DNA of 64,000 nt from Chrysophaeum taylorii. Taxonomy: Eukaryota; Sar; Pelagophyceae; Pelagomonadales; Pelagomonadaceae. This document shows, one piece after another, positions 30,275-40,840 of the stretch; the stretch's first letter is position 1; each line of letters starts with the position of its first letter. The translations under genes and the position numbers were made by a program. The DNA is taken from assembly GCA_029834535.1 (NCBI GenBank), contig JAQMWT010000322.1, positions 62,001-126,000 on the forward strand, read 5' to 3'. The notes under the pieces were generated by a model that saw only the letters and a program-made list of their open reading frames with translations, was not told the origin of the DNA and did not search any database.

Positions 30275-32714
30275 CTTTCTTCTGGACGCCACACGCTTGC
30301 GCTGCCTCCGGAAAATCGACGTTGCGCTCTCAGGAAACATTCTCCGCACACTATGCACAGACTCGCTCCAACTAAACCACCTCTGTAAGCATTTTCGCAT
30401 CACTGGAATGCACGACAAACGCTCCACGCCAGCAGCCGGCTCCACCACAAACATGCACCCAAGTCACGTACGTTGCCTCCCTCAAAAGCGTCTTATCGCT
30501 CAGCAAGTCACTCCTCATTTGAGGACGCAAGTCACATGCCCGCACTTTCGAATGCTCTACACGCCTAAGGGAAACCCTAGTCACTACGGCACTCACCGCT
30601 CTGGTCTCAGCATCTCCGCTATTGAGGATGCACCCAGCAGGACTGGCCCTTACATCGCCTTTGGTTCAACTGCACTCTCCCTCAGCGACCCCTCTTTTCG
30701 ACTTCCCGCACTGGACCCCAAGCATTTCAGGCCGGATACTCTCCACCGCGGGATCCCAGCTCACGTGCCCATCTGCCGTACCTTGCAGACAGGTCAGCCG
30801 CGAGCCACACCCCTTTTGGCACTGACTTCGGACCACCCGCATCACGCGCTTTCGCTCTTGGAGCATGACACGCTTTTCGATGCTCTCCGCGTCACCGCCT
30901 TTAACGCCACGACACTCCTCATTTCCACCGACGCTCCGCGCCGAAACATATCTCACGACCTTCAGATCACCAACCTAAGTCGCTCGCGCCCGCACCACGT
31001 CGCGCACGCCTTACGAGGGCGTATTTTAATTGGTGACCTCACAGGTATTTCGATGCATTTTCCGACGTCCGACTTTGAACTTACGAGTTACTTTATGGCA
31101 ATGTCCAATGCCAAGACGTCTGAAGCTGCGTAATCATGTCTCTGGAGCAACAAAGCAACAGAAACTGCCAGACAAGAGAGCACTCAGCTCTCAACAGCTG
31201 CTCACCAGCTACTTAAAGTCGCGCACATAGCAACGAGTACTATCTCGCAGTCTCTATTGGACGACAAGACGAAAGATGAGACCACAACGGCTAGCTACAC
31301 CAGCCAGCTCATTGATGTAGCAGACGAGACAACGCAAACCAACTGCACAGCACGGTTCCAGACTATGCAGACGATGCTCAGGTCCAACGCTCAATTACTC
31401 GACCACGCAAACGTTCTGTCACCTGACCTTGCACTGTTACTGGCTCCTGTCTCATTCATAGCTGATGCACCCCATCCGATGGACCAATCCCTAAGAAAGG
31501 TCCCGCTCGCAGAAGCACCACCACAGGACACAAATGTACGTCATGAAGACACAGGTAAGCGCACCACGATCATGCGCACAAGCTCATTGCGCCTATCCGA
31601 TCACGATGAGACGAAGCTACAGCTTTGCTTGACCCCTTCGCCTCAGGAAGACAAAGGCCGCCTCTCAGCCCCCCAGGCACCCGAACCTTCCCTGTCGCTG
31701 CAATTCGTATTAGCACAGACGATCTCGCCTCCCTGCACGACGGCAGATCAGGCACAAGCCAATGTCAGCACTCTGCAGAGTTATGCGCACCCGCTGGAAT
31801 TTTACCAGCACGGCTACCTCAGCCAGTCAGGTCACTGCACCACCTCGGTCTCCCCTGACACCAGGTCGACGTATCGCTCATTCGCGACCACCTCAAGTCA
31901 TCTAATGGACGACTATGATCTCGAGCATGAACTCATTGCAACGCTTGAGTCATACCCAAGAAGGAATCCTAGTTTGGAGTCACCTCAACCACTCCCACAG
32001 GAACTTTAGCCACCAGACGCCACCCATGTGCTCATGGTTTCTCCATTGGTTTCCTCCAAAGCATCTGACTGCAGATGAGACAAAATGAAACCTCCCCATG
32101 CGACTATAACCGCATTCTCGTTTGGGACACAAGCATTTACTTCATGTCATTTGTTTACGCCCATAGTACCGCGACACACGGCAACCAAGATAGAAGTGGA
32201 CTGCGTTCCACCCTCATCTCTGAGCGCCACCCCCGACATGCTGCTCCCGGCACTACTAGCCAGTCCCATCACGTCTGATTCAGCTCCCATCGCTTTGTAT
32301 GACGTCATATGTCATATCCCGATTAAAGGCCAGACACCGCACAGACTACAATGCACTCGCGACGGCTCGCTCGCCGCCCCTCTCGGTTTAGACTACGAAC
32401 ATTGCGCCACACCCCTGGTACACTCACAGTCAACTGAGACGCACGCTCGCTTGTCGCACAGTACGATGCCCAAACACCTTTTGATTCATGATACGCAGAA
32501 CACTGTCGTCTCAGCCACCGCTGAAGCACCCCCTCCGACCGCCGCCCGGCTCTGCGCTCGTTTCGCAATCATGGTCTCTCGGTCTCACCAGCAATTCGAA
32601 GATCCCACCCAGTTCGAATTACGAGGGCGCTTTAGTATTCCACCGACGACAAGATTCGTTTCGATTCGTATCAGTCATGCCTCCTATGGCTACTCTGGCT
32701 ACATCGGAACTTAA
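30036..32714 (+). other. Element B central frames, no recognised product
   Basis: Three consecutive stretches in the same frame (30036-31133, 31257-32009, 32085-32714) are broken by single stops. Composition is rich in His, Pro, Ser and Thr and poor in Gly and Lys. I see no catalytic motif, zinc finger or membrane segment. The short block TACGAGGGCG recurs at about 31011 and 32619. Confidence 0.3.
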
Positions 32715-32860
32715 TTCAAGGCATGTACCGAAGTCCCTCTTTCTAAGGACCTCAGTCACACGCCAAGACCTGATGAGTATTCGTCGTTCCTCCCCGCTTC
32801 AACGCGACTCCCGACGACCAAATCCCCGACGATTTGTGATGACAATAAGTTCCGTCATCA

Positions 32861-34705
32861 ATGCAGTTCAGAGCCTCCCACGCTCCTCGTCAGTCTCTCG
32901 CAGGTCACACCTCCCAAGTTTCAGCATTCCACCCTCGCTCGATTTTTTCCAGCATGCTGCCATATGCAAACGAAATTCAGTCACGCCAACGCCACACTTC
33001 GCAGTTATCGCTAGTCTCGCGCAATAAATGCCCGCCACCAAATGATAGCCGCGCGCAGAGTCCTTTGCTCACCTCTCTTCACGTCCCTCCCAGCACTATG
33101 CTCGACGTTGAAGCTCTGCACCACTATGGTTCGGTTACAACACAACTTCACGCGAAATCCTCGTCCAGTTCTGATCATATCTCGCATCTGTCGACATTAT
33201 TATCGGAATCATGCTTCGGACACAGCTCAGACAGCACCAGCGTATTACGCTCTTATGACGCACTCGGTTCGCTCCTCTCCGTTCGCACTGCAGGTTCCAT
33301 CTTGCAGAACTCTGAGCCCAACAGCCGCCATTGCGTTTCGCACCCAGCCGACGCTTTCCGTAGCACCCGCGAGGATAACTTCCAATCTCCACAGATTGGA
33401 CTCGCGCTCTGCTCTAAGCATTCCACCGCGTCTCACTGCCGCACACCGCTAGCCCCACCCAGTTGTGTTACGAATCAAGGGAAGTTAACTGCCATGCCTA
33501 CCTACTTCTTCATTCCCACACACTCGCTGCTAGCCACAGTTTCACATGACTCATTGCCGGACCGTTCTCTCACTATGGACAGGACGTCACATCGTGTTCA
33601 TTCTTCGGACACCCCCCGTCCACAGATTAATCCTATCTTGAAACATACGCTCCCTACACGTTGTAAACTGTACAGCTCTCGCATATCGACAACACCCTTC
33701 TGTCGAATGTCTCCCCTTTCAGTCACTGCACGATTCACCAGGGATGCACCACGCTCCCTCGCGCTTGTACATCAAGGGAAGTTTGATTCTTGTGAAAACG
33801 CTTCGTTTGATTCTGATGTCAACGACTCCGGACATGAAATGAATGGATCAGTCGATTGTCACAGTTCAGGATCACTTTGCAACATAGAACACGAAAGATG
33901 CGACTTTGACCATACCTTCGAAGTCAACTCTCCCCCTGGCACGGACGCTATCTTCAAACAGTCCATCGCCTTCAGGCATTCTCTTCTGTTGCCCAACTCT
34001 TCTGCATTTTCTGCACAGGGCACCAACTCGTCAGCATAGGACACACGCCTGTACACACCATCATACGCGATACACTCGCAAACCTCAGTCTCCGCCAAAT
34101 CATCTTTTGATGATAGCCACTGGCTACTTACACGAGACTACGAAACCAAACCTACAGCAAAATTAGAGTACGAACCCAAAGCTACAACAAATTTAGAGTT
34201 TTCATATTTATGGCCAACCTCGGACGACTATACAAAGATATCACCATTGCACTACGATTACACCCACATCAATTTAGACGCTCATAACCTAGCTTCAGCT
34301 GTCCCACGCTACACTCAGGACGACAGCTTTGACACGTATGTGACAGGCACTTCTGGTTCCCTCATCTTCCAGAAACAGCTCCGCCTTATTCGCTCTCATT
34401 ACGACGATTACCTTACCATGTCGAAACCGATTTGGTTAAATGGTCATATCTCTTCATGGGATCACGCTAGCGCTCCGTCACATCGTCAAATCTTTACTAG
34501 CCCAACATTAGCCACAATAGAATCTCATCCCTACGACCACTTTCACTATTCGCCTTTCGATCAACCATTGGTCTGCTGCACAATTCCCGACTGCCTGACC
34601 CCGGATCCCTCCTGTTGTTATTCGTTAGCTTGCCTGCTCTACTCAACTGCTCCCCCAGACACTTCGGCTTTATCCACCGGCACACACCGCCCCCTATATC
34701 ATTAG
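32861..34705 (+). other. Element B 3' frames, no recognised product
   Basis: Two plus-strand frames (32861-34039 and 34247-34705) in the same phase, Ser/His-rich. A segment near 33765-33830 (LVHQGKFDS...DSDVNDS) matches the order of residues in element A just after the integrase, which is the only internal link to an autonomous copia element. Confidence 0.3.
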
Positions 34706-35013
34706 CCACAGAGCAAGATGACGATCTGCTCTCTCGCACAACATTCGCCATACTCCATCGTCAGCCTACTTAGCATCTTCCTCCACTTTTCTTCTTACTC
34801 ACGATCGATGCTTTCTCCTTTCTTTGATCTTACGCTCATTCTCCTTTCTCACTTCACACCCCATCTGCGTTTCGTTTTCCTCTATCTCTTTCATGCACTT
34901 CGCACACTTTCCTTCAACGCCTCCTCACGACTCAACATCCATTTGTCCTTGGCCAGACATTTGTTTTGTTTGTTCCAGATTTCGCTCATCACCGCGTTCA
35001 ATCTGCGAGGGCG

Positions 35014-35208
35014 TAGAGATAGAAAATTCTATTTAGGGTTAGGAACCCCCCCCCCCCCTTAACCTCATCACTTTCACACCTACAACCACTATAATTCGCT
35101 GTGTCGCACACCGTGCTGCTCTTTGTGTCGTTAGAGGACAGGACGAAAGGCAGCACTACCACTGCCATCATTCTCTACCAGAGGCACAGTGATTTTTACT
35201 GTTCTCTA
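35014..35208 (+). repeat. 3' LTR of element B (A-type)
   Basis: Starts TAGAGATAGAAAATTC and ends ACTGTTCTCTA, as in element A. It is more diverged inside (TTAGGAACCCCCCC, CACCGTGCTGCTC), so the two are older relatives. Preceded by TGCGAGGGCG, the putative polypurine tract. Confidence 0.78.
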
Positions 35209-35660
35209 AAGGTGTGGGGGGACTTGTGCGCGGAGTTCACCAAGGCCACCAAAAATGAATAATTGAATTGGGGCAACAAAGATCCGCGGATGGTCGGGGC
35301 GGGTCGGTGGTGGCACGGCTTTGCCACCGTAGGACGCCCGCACGGCGCGCATCGCCTTGTGCAGGTTGCGGCGAATTGGCTTGCGGAATCGCACGCGTGT
35401 CACTTTCCCACGCGTTTTCGGGGGGGGGGCAAACTTATCTGCATGCTGCGAGTTTATCTCGGCGTCGAGGCTGTCGTGGCTTTCGAGCAAAACGAGCTCA
35501 TGCTGCGAGCTCGCAGAGTGCGGCACAAAGCAGAGTGCGGCACAAACTTGAAAAGACCGGTGGCGTGGAGCACGAGGGACGTATATCTCGTGGGGGAGCT
35601 GCGTGACCAGGTCTTCACGTACACCGGGTCGCAGGTTGACGTCAAAGCAACGGACTGAAA
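35209..35660. other. Unassigned segment with a weak minus-strand ORF
   Basis: A minus-strand frame (35206-35751, 181 residues) contains RCFDVNLRPGVREDL and TRVRFRKPIRRNLHKAMR. It has no family I recognise, and its start lies inside the tandem repeat at 35661-35819. It could be a decayed exon. Nothing else is visible here. Confidence 0.25.
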
Positions 35661-35978
35661 CCGGCTCTCCTATATTTTTTTCGGCTCTGTCCTGCGGAAT
35701 CTCACTAACTGATGAGTCAAAAACAAAAAAAATTTTCTTATCGGGCCACATAGTCTAAGGATAGACCTCGCATAAAAGAAAACAGTTTTACAGAGACCAT
35801 GCTCACAAGCTTACTGATACCGGCTCTCCTAAACTTATTTCGGTTCTGTCCTGCGGAACCTAACTAACTACTGGGTCGAAAACAGAAAAGAATGTTCTCA
35901 TGGGGCCACATAGCCTAAGTATACACCATGAATTAAGAAAATTGATTTACAGAGGGCTTGCTCACAAGCTTACGTCGG
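35661..35978. repeat. Two tandem 159-bp diverged repeats
   Basis: Copy 1 (35661-35819) and copy 2 (35820-35978) each run from CCGGCTCTCCTA or CGGCTCTCCTA through CGGTTCTGTCCTGCGGAA, GGGGCCACATAG and CTCACAAGCTTAC. They differ at roughly one base in five. They lie just downstream of the tRNA-Thr gene. Confidence 0.75.
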
Positions 35979-35989
35979 AACAGAACTGC

Positions 35990-36061
35990 AGCTCGAACCG
36001 AGATTTGAACTCGGGACCTTCTGATTACTAGTCAGATGCTCTACCGCTGAGCCATTCGAGC
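35990..36061 (-). tRNA. tRNA-Thr(AGT)
   Basis: On the minus strand 72 bases fold into a complete cloverleaf. The acceptor is GCTCGAA/TTCGAGC (7 bp). The D stem GCTC/GAGC encloses an AGCGGTA loop. The anticodon stem TCTGA/TCAGA has loop CTAGTAA, so the anticodon is AGT. The T stem CCGAG/CTCGG has loop TTCAAAT. There is no intron and no encoded CCA. AGT reads threonine codons ACU and, after A34 editing, ACC and ACA. Confidence 0.93.
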
Positions 36062-36121
36062 CTTGAACCCCGCGAAGCGACCAGAGGCATCTACAGAAAT
36101 TAAAATATATATTGTTACTCA

Positions 36122-36319
36122 TTGGGGCCGGTTGGAAGCCGGAACGTTCGCATCGGGTCTCTGCCTCTGTGGGTGAGACTCCTCTCAACGGTCGTTCGAT
36201 GTCTGAGCCCAACTCCGAAATGTGGGCCGTTCGCCCGTGATTACGCGGCCCGTGTGCCGCGCGTGGTCGTGATACGGGTGTCGGAACTTCGCCAACGCAA
36301 ATCGAAGCATGTCGGCCGG
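36122..36319. other. Spacer with a motif shared with the SINE-like element
   Basis: GGCCGGTTGG-AGCCGGAACG followed by TTCGCA (36124-36150) also occurs in copy 2 of the SINE-like element (minus strand, about 49168-49200). The similarity fades after about 30 bp. Nothing else is recognised before the TBC fragment. Confidence 0.35.
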
Positions 36320-36333
36320 CCACCGCCGAGGCC

Positions 36334-36805
36334 ATGGACGTCGACTCGATCAACGCGACCGCCCTGCAAGCGCCTCCAGCGAAGCCGTCGAAACCGCGGA
36401 TTACGAAAGACGCAATTTTCGAGCGGCGTCGTTACTTCGAACGCTGTCGGAGAGGAATCCCTTGGGGTGCAGGTGTCGAGGCTCCCTTTCAGCAACGAGT
36501 TTTTCTTTGCGAAGCTGCAACGCGTCCGTGGACGCAACTCGGCGAGCGCCGACACCTCACGCTCTGTCCACTCCACACCTTCATCGCCCCAAGCACCCTT
36601 GTTACGAGACGATCGAATCAGAAGAATGCTTTCTCGGCTCCTGTACATCTGGGCAATGCGACATCCGGCTTCTAGCTACGTTCAGGGCATAAATGATCTC
36701 GCGACGCCCCTGATTGTGACATTTCTGAGTGAAGAAGGTTTCTCAGTTGAAGCGGTTCTTGAAGCAAAAATGATGGACCAAATCTCTGACCGTCCTCTAA
36801 AGGAA
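36334..36805 (+). pseudogene. TBC (Rab-GAP) domain gene fragment, TBC1D22-like
   Basis: The frame near 36620-36745 reads MLSRLLYIWAMRHPASSYVQ followed by GINDLATPLIVTFLSE. This is the IWAxRHPxxxYVQGxNDL core of TBC domains and looks closest to the TBC1D22 subfamily. TBC proteins accelerate GTP hydrolysis by Rab GTPases at membranes. After PLKE at 36804 comes GTACGTG, a possible splice donor, but no further TBC sequence is seen; the Arg and Gln finger motifs upstream are not evident and frames shift. A truncated gene or retro-fragment is likely. Confidence 0.6.
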
Positions 36806-36943
36806 GTACGTGTGGTGACGATTGTTTGCAGCTTGGATTTGTGTCAGGTTTCACACAATGATGAACTCAACAGAAAGTATGACGAGCCCGGCGATACCGA
36901 TACCATCCACACCAACGACGCGATGGTGGCTAGAGTTCGATGA

Positions 36944-37186
36944 AATTTTTGGGGGAATCGAGGGGGAACTTGTATTAGGATATATACTGACCTTGTGCAC
37001 TTAAGCTTTTGAGTGACGCTCGTCGGGAACCGAGTCAGAACTTCAAAGTTAGGGCCTAGTTTCAGACTTTGGGGTCACACAAGGACTGCGCCGTGCGTCA
37101 AGTCACGAAAACGTCAACGTCAACATTTAACGGTCGTTTGACGTCAACACTTTGACGACCTTGACGTCAAGGTGCAGCCCTACATA
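36944..37186. other. AT-richer spacer with CGTCAA/GACGTCAA words
   Basis: Contains several GACGTCAA and CGTCAACG words (37080-37180) and no coding signal. Confidence 0.3.
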
Positions 37187-37575
37187 AAAATTTAATTGGC
37201 ACTTTGGGGCATAGAACAAAAACTGACCGTTAATTGGCTAATGGCGCCCGCATTCAACTTCAATGATGCACTCAGAATGCACTCAGCCGCATACTGAATA
37301 AATGGACGTTCGAAAGATTAATTCAAAAAAGTCAGTAAGAGATCCTAGGATTTATGTTCAAATACACTTATTTGTAGCTTCAACCATGACCGTATCAAAA
37401 AAATTGGAGCCAAACACTTTGTCAAACAAATTTGATTGGCTCTTTGGGGCACATAGCAAACCTGATTTGAGGCCACGTGTTGATTCCTGACTTCAATGAT
37501 GTACGCTGGATTTAACGTTCGAAAGATTAAAGGTAGTAACAAAAACTTCAACTATGACCGCATCAAAAAAAATTT
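37187..37575. repeat. Two diverged tandem repeats upstream of the oxidase gene
   Basis: Copy 1 (about 37187-37410) and a shorter copy 2 (about 37428-37575) share in order TTTGGGGCA, ACTTCAATGATG, CGTTCGAAAGATTAA and ATGACCGNATCAAAAAAA. Copy 1 carries extra sequence in the middle. The second copy ends just before the Kelch-oxidase gene and may be part of its promoter region. Confidence 0.65.
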
Positions 37576-37650
37576 GTTTGTGGCGTGTTGCGCCGTTCTC
37601 TATTCCAAGATTTCTGGGACTTTTGGGTTGTTGGACGCGGCACGACGACT

Positions 37651-40407
37651 ATGTACACTGCAACGCTGGCGGTACTTGCGGGCGCGGTGTGTGCGGGCGA
37701 GCTGCACTTCAACTCGTCTGTCGAGCCCCTCGGCGCACCCCTGGATGCCATGGAGGCAACTTATGTCCACGATGCGACGGCCGGGCTCGTGTACAGCGTG
37801 GGTGGGTTCAAGGATGCGTACGACGACGACACGGGGTTCCTCCAGATCTTCGATGCGTGGCAGAGTGCATGGTCTTCGGAAAAGATCGTGCTCCCCCAAG
37901 GCGTGGCGACGAGCCATCATGGAAGCGCGCTCGACGAGGAGCGCGGTCTTTTGTATATTATTGGCGGCCAGGAAGGTCCGGGCTGCAGTCTGCCAACGAC
38001 GCGGGCGGTCATTTGGCGCCGGCCGCGCAGGTGCGACGTCGATGGTTGCGGCGGCTCTGCGTTCGTCGACTTGCCGAACCTTCCCGAGCCAAGGTATACG
38101 CCGATGGTCTCGGTTTTCGAGAACGTGGCGTTCGTGTTCGGAGGTGAGGCAAGCTCGAGATTCGAGCAGGCGTCCGGCGGGAGCTGGAAGCTTCGCCTCG
38201 CGGAGGACGGCTTCTCGAGTGCCGACGACGCGTCCTGGACGGCGGTCGCGCCGATCCCCAATTGGGCCACCGGTGTCCACGGAATGGCAATGGCGTTCGA
38301 TGGTTTCGTGTACGCGTTTTCGTCGTGCGTCGCGGACATTCCATCGCGCCAGGGATTAACCATGGAAGAGTGCAACCGTCAGGCCCTGTTCGAGCGAGGC
38401 ATGACGGTTTACCACACTCCGACGGGAACGACCATGCGCTATCGGATCGACGCGAACGAATGGGAAGACCTCGAACGACCTTTTCCGGTTCCGAGCTGCC
38501 AGTACGTAGTTGTTCGCGTGAGCCCCGACGTGGTCGTCTTCTTTGGAGGCGTGCAGGAAGGGAGCTTGAGCCCTAAGAAGAAGAAGAAGAAGAACAGCAA
38601 CAACAACAACGACGGAGGCGTCGGAGTTTACATAAATATGAACGTTGCCGACGCCGTCCGCGCGTGGAACTTCAAGACGCTCGAATGGACGACCCCCCCG
38701 GTCCGTATCCCGAAAGCGAAGATCCGCAACGCGATCGCGTGGATCGACGCCAACCGCACCATCCGGCTGATGCGACCCTCGGAATATCATCTCCCGCGCA
38801 CGCCGAGTGCCACCAACGTCGACGTTTTTTCGATCGACTCCTTGGCGCTCGCCAAGGAGACCGTTGGCAACCGCCAACTCGAAAGCTGTTTGAACGCGAC
38901 GTGCTCGGGCTGCCGCGTCGTTTATCCGAGCGACGCCGACTACGCCGCCGCCCGACGCGTGCACAACCTGGCAGCCGACGACAAGGCGTTTCCCCAGGCG
39001 ATTGTCTACGCGTCGACCGAAAGCCACGCGTCTGTTGCCGTCGCGTGCGCGGCCCAGAACGACGTGACCGTCTGTGCTCGAGGCGGCAGGCATCACATGG
39101 ACGGCGATAGCGCCTGCCCGGGGGGTCTCGTCGTCGACGTCCGCGGCATCAATCACGTATCATTGGTGTCGTCAGCAAAAAATTCGACCGTCGTCGTGGC
39201 GATCGGGGCGGGGCACACGATCGGCCAAGCAGTCCTCAATCTCTCCAAGCTCGGCTTGATGGTCCCCACCGGCCATTGCGCGACCGTCGGCATGGCCGGC
39301 GTCGCGCTCATGGGTGGCCAAGGTATCTTGACCCGGATGCTGGGCCTCACTGCCGACAACGTGCGCCAAGTCCGGTACGTCGCGGCCGACGGCGAGATCG
39401 CGACCGCGAACGCGACGACGAACGCCGACATGCTCTGGCTTGCGCGAGGAGGCGGATCGGGCGACTCCTATCCCGGCGTGTTGACGTCGCTCACAATGGA
39501 CGCCGTCCCGATCGTCGAGGCCTGGAGCGAAGTCTCGATCAATTTTTTTTCCCGGACGAAGAAATCGCCGCCGACGCCCTGGGATGCGACCGAACTCTTC
39601 ATGGCCTGGCAGGACTTCGCGCCCGACCACCCAGATCGCCGCCTGACAATGGAATTCTGGCTCTGGTCGTGGGCGACGTACAGACGCAAGACGTGTTACG
39701 TGGTTGGCTTCTACCCGGGTCCGTCGTCCGAGCTCGAACGAATCATCGCGGGCGGTTTCCTCCCAAAGCTGAGCCAGGCCTTGAGGTCGAAACTCACCAT
39801 CACCTACCGCACCTTTTCCTCGCACCTCCAAATCACGAAACATTTAGCCCGCACGTCCCTTCTGGCGAACGGCGAGTCCGGAACCGACGCTGACCCGAGA
39901 GATGGTCAGTGGAACCGCTGGAAATCGAGGTCGACAGTCGCGTACCAAAAGGTCCCTGCCGCCTTCATCGAGGCCTTCATCCTTCTCTACTGGAGCAGAC
40001 AGAATCTGCCCACGCGTGCCTACGTCGAGTTCAAGCCGCTGGGCGGCGCCATGGCCGACGTAAACGAAACAGCGACGGCGTTTAAGCACAGGAAGGGTCT
40101 CTTTTGGTTGTTGGGGAACTTTTTTTGGACCAGCGCGACGCCGTGGCCGACTCGCCGTCGCGTCTGCCAAGCCTCCGCGGATCTCTTCTTCCTCTTGAAA
40201 AACATTAGCGGCGAGACTGGTCAGTACGGTGGCTACGGCGACCACTCGATCGCCAACTCGGCCGACGCCGAGAGGGCGGCGTACTACGGCGCGAATGCTG
40301 AACGAATCCGGCGCATCAGCCTCGACCGCGATCCCACGGGGCGCTTCCGACGCCTTGAGACTCTCCGGGCCTCGGGCTCGGCTACCGGCGTGTGCCGTGA
40401 ATTCTGA
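37651..40407 (+). CDS. Secreted Kelch-propeller plus FAD-linked (BBE-type) oxidase
   Basis: Intact 918-residue frame. The ATG at 37651 was chosen because it starts a signal peptide (YTATLAVLAGAVCAG). Residues about 30-390 hold Kelch-like blades (GLLYIIGGQ, VAFVFGGE, VVVFFGG). A lysine/asparagine run at 38576-38613 comes from (AAG)n(AAC)n. Residues about 420-900 form an FAD_binding_4 domain (GGRHHMDG, GGLVVDVRG, GAGHTIGQAV, PTGHCATVGMAGVALMGGQG, LARGGGSGDSYPG) and a BBE C-terminus (YGGYGDHS, YYGANAERIRRI). The typical substrate of BBE enzymes is a sugar, alcohol or alkaloid, not predictable here. The His of GGRHH may bind FAD covalently, by family analogy. The fusion with a galactose-oxidase-like propeller is unusual. 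Confidence 0.85.
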   Translation: MYTATLAVLAGAVCAGELHFNSSVEPLGAPLDAMEATYVHDATAGLVYSVGGFKDAYDDDTGFLQIFDAWQSAWSSEKIVLPQGVATSHHGSALDEERGLLYIIGGQEGPGCSLPTTRAVIWRRPRRCDVDGCGGSAFVDLPNLPEPRYTPMVSVFENVAFVFGGEASSRFEQASGGSWKLRLAEDGFSSADDASWTAVAPIPNWATGVHGMAMAFDGFVYAFSSCVADIPSRQGLTMEECNRQALFERGMTVYHTPTGTTMRYRIDANEWEDLERPFPVPSCQYVVVRVSPDVVVFFGGVQEGSLSPKKKKKKNSNNNNDGGVGVYINMNVADAVRAWNFKTLEWTTPPVRIPKAKIRNAIAWIDANRTIRLMRPSEYHLPRTPSATNVDVFSIDSLALAKETVGNRQLESCLNATCSGCRVVYPSDADYAAARRVHNLAADDKAFPQAIVYASTESHASVAVACAAQNDVTVCARGGRHHMDGDSACPGGLVVDVRGINHVSLVSSAKNSTVVVAIGAGHTIGQAVLNLSKLGLMVPTGHCATVGMAGVALMGGQGILTRMLGLTADNVRQVRYVAADGEIATANATTNADMLWLARGGGSGDSYPGVLTSLTMDAVPIVEAWSEVSINFFSRTKKSPPTPWDATELFMAWQDFAPDHPDRRLTMEFWLWSWATYRRKTCYVVGFYPGPSSELERIIAGGFLPKLSQALRSKLTITYRTFSSHLQITKHLARTSLLANGESGTDADPRDGQWNRWKSRSTVAYQKVPAAFIEAFILLYWSRQNLPTRAYVEFKPLGGAMADVNETATAFKHRKGLFWLLGNFFWTSATPWPTRRRVCQASADLFFLLKNISGETGQYGGYGDHSIANSADAERAAYYGANAERIRRISLDRDPTGRFRRLETLRASGSATGVCREF

Positions 40408-40840
40408 CAAGGTTGGATGGAGGTTCGGACGGAGACCCCTCCGTCGTTTGAACAGTTAGAAAGGCGACGCTTTTGACGTCAACCTCGGCGCAAGAACCCC
40501 CCTCTCTTAGCAGTCGTCCTTTTAAGACCCGCTGCGCACCCCGCAATCATCATCTCTTTACGACCTAGAGGTGGGCGTGCCTTCCTAACTAGCTTCTTGT
40601 AATAAATACTATCGGTGCTCTTCTCCGTCCATAGTAGATTCGTGCGTGCTCTTGCGCGAGAATCTGTCTCATGGCCTCGCTGCTGTAATACACACTAGAG
40701 CTGCATCATTTTGTGGCTGCTGTTGATCCGCATGTTTCGCCGTTCTTTAGAACATTATTATTGGCCCTGAGCCGTAGTATCACTTCGCAGTTTACTTTTT
40801 TCACTGGATTAGGGCCGGCGCGGGAGGGGGTTTATCGGTA
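40408..40840. other. Intergenic region without recognised features
   Basis: 3' flank of the oxidase gene, then AT-richer sequence. The last 40 bases are the trailing part of the Helitron fragment (CGGGAGGGGGTTTATCGGTATTGCGC). Confidence 0.4.

Larger units (their letters stand above)
28681..35208 (+). mobile_element. Large LTR element B lacking recognisable pol
   Basis: Internal region of about 6.3 kb ending in a polypurine-like block TGCGAGGGCG and an A-type 3' LTR (35014-35208). A coiled-coil, Gag-like frame opens it (28683-29047). The rest is a chain of overlapping plus-strand frames rich in His, Ser, Thr and Pro with no protease, integrase, RT or RNase H motif. One short stretch near 33765 (LVHQGKFDS) resembles LVHQGRYGK of element A near 18320. 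The likeliest reading is a non-autonomous derivative that used element A enzymes. Heavy decay is the alternative. Confidence 0.6.
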
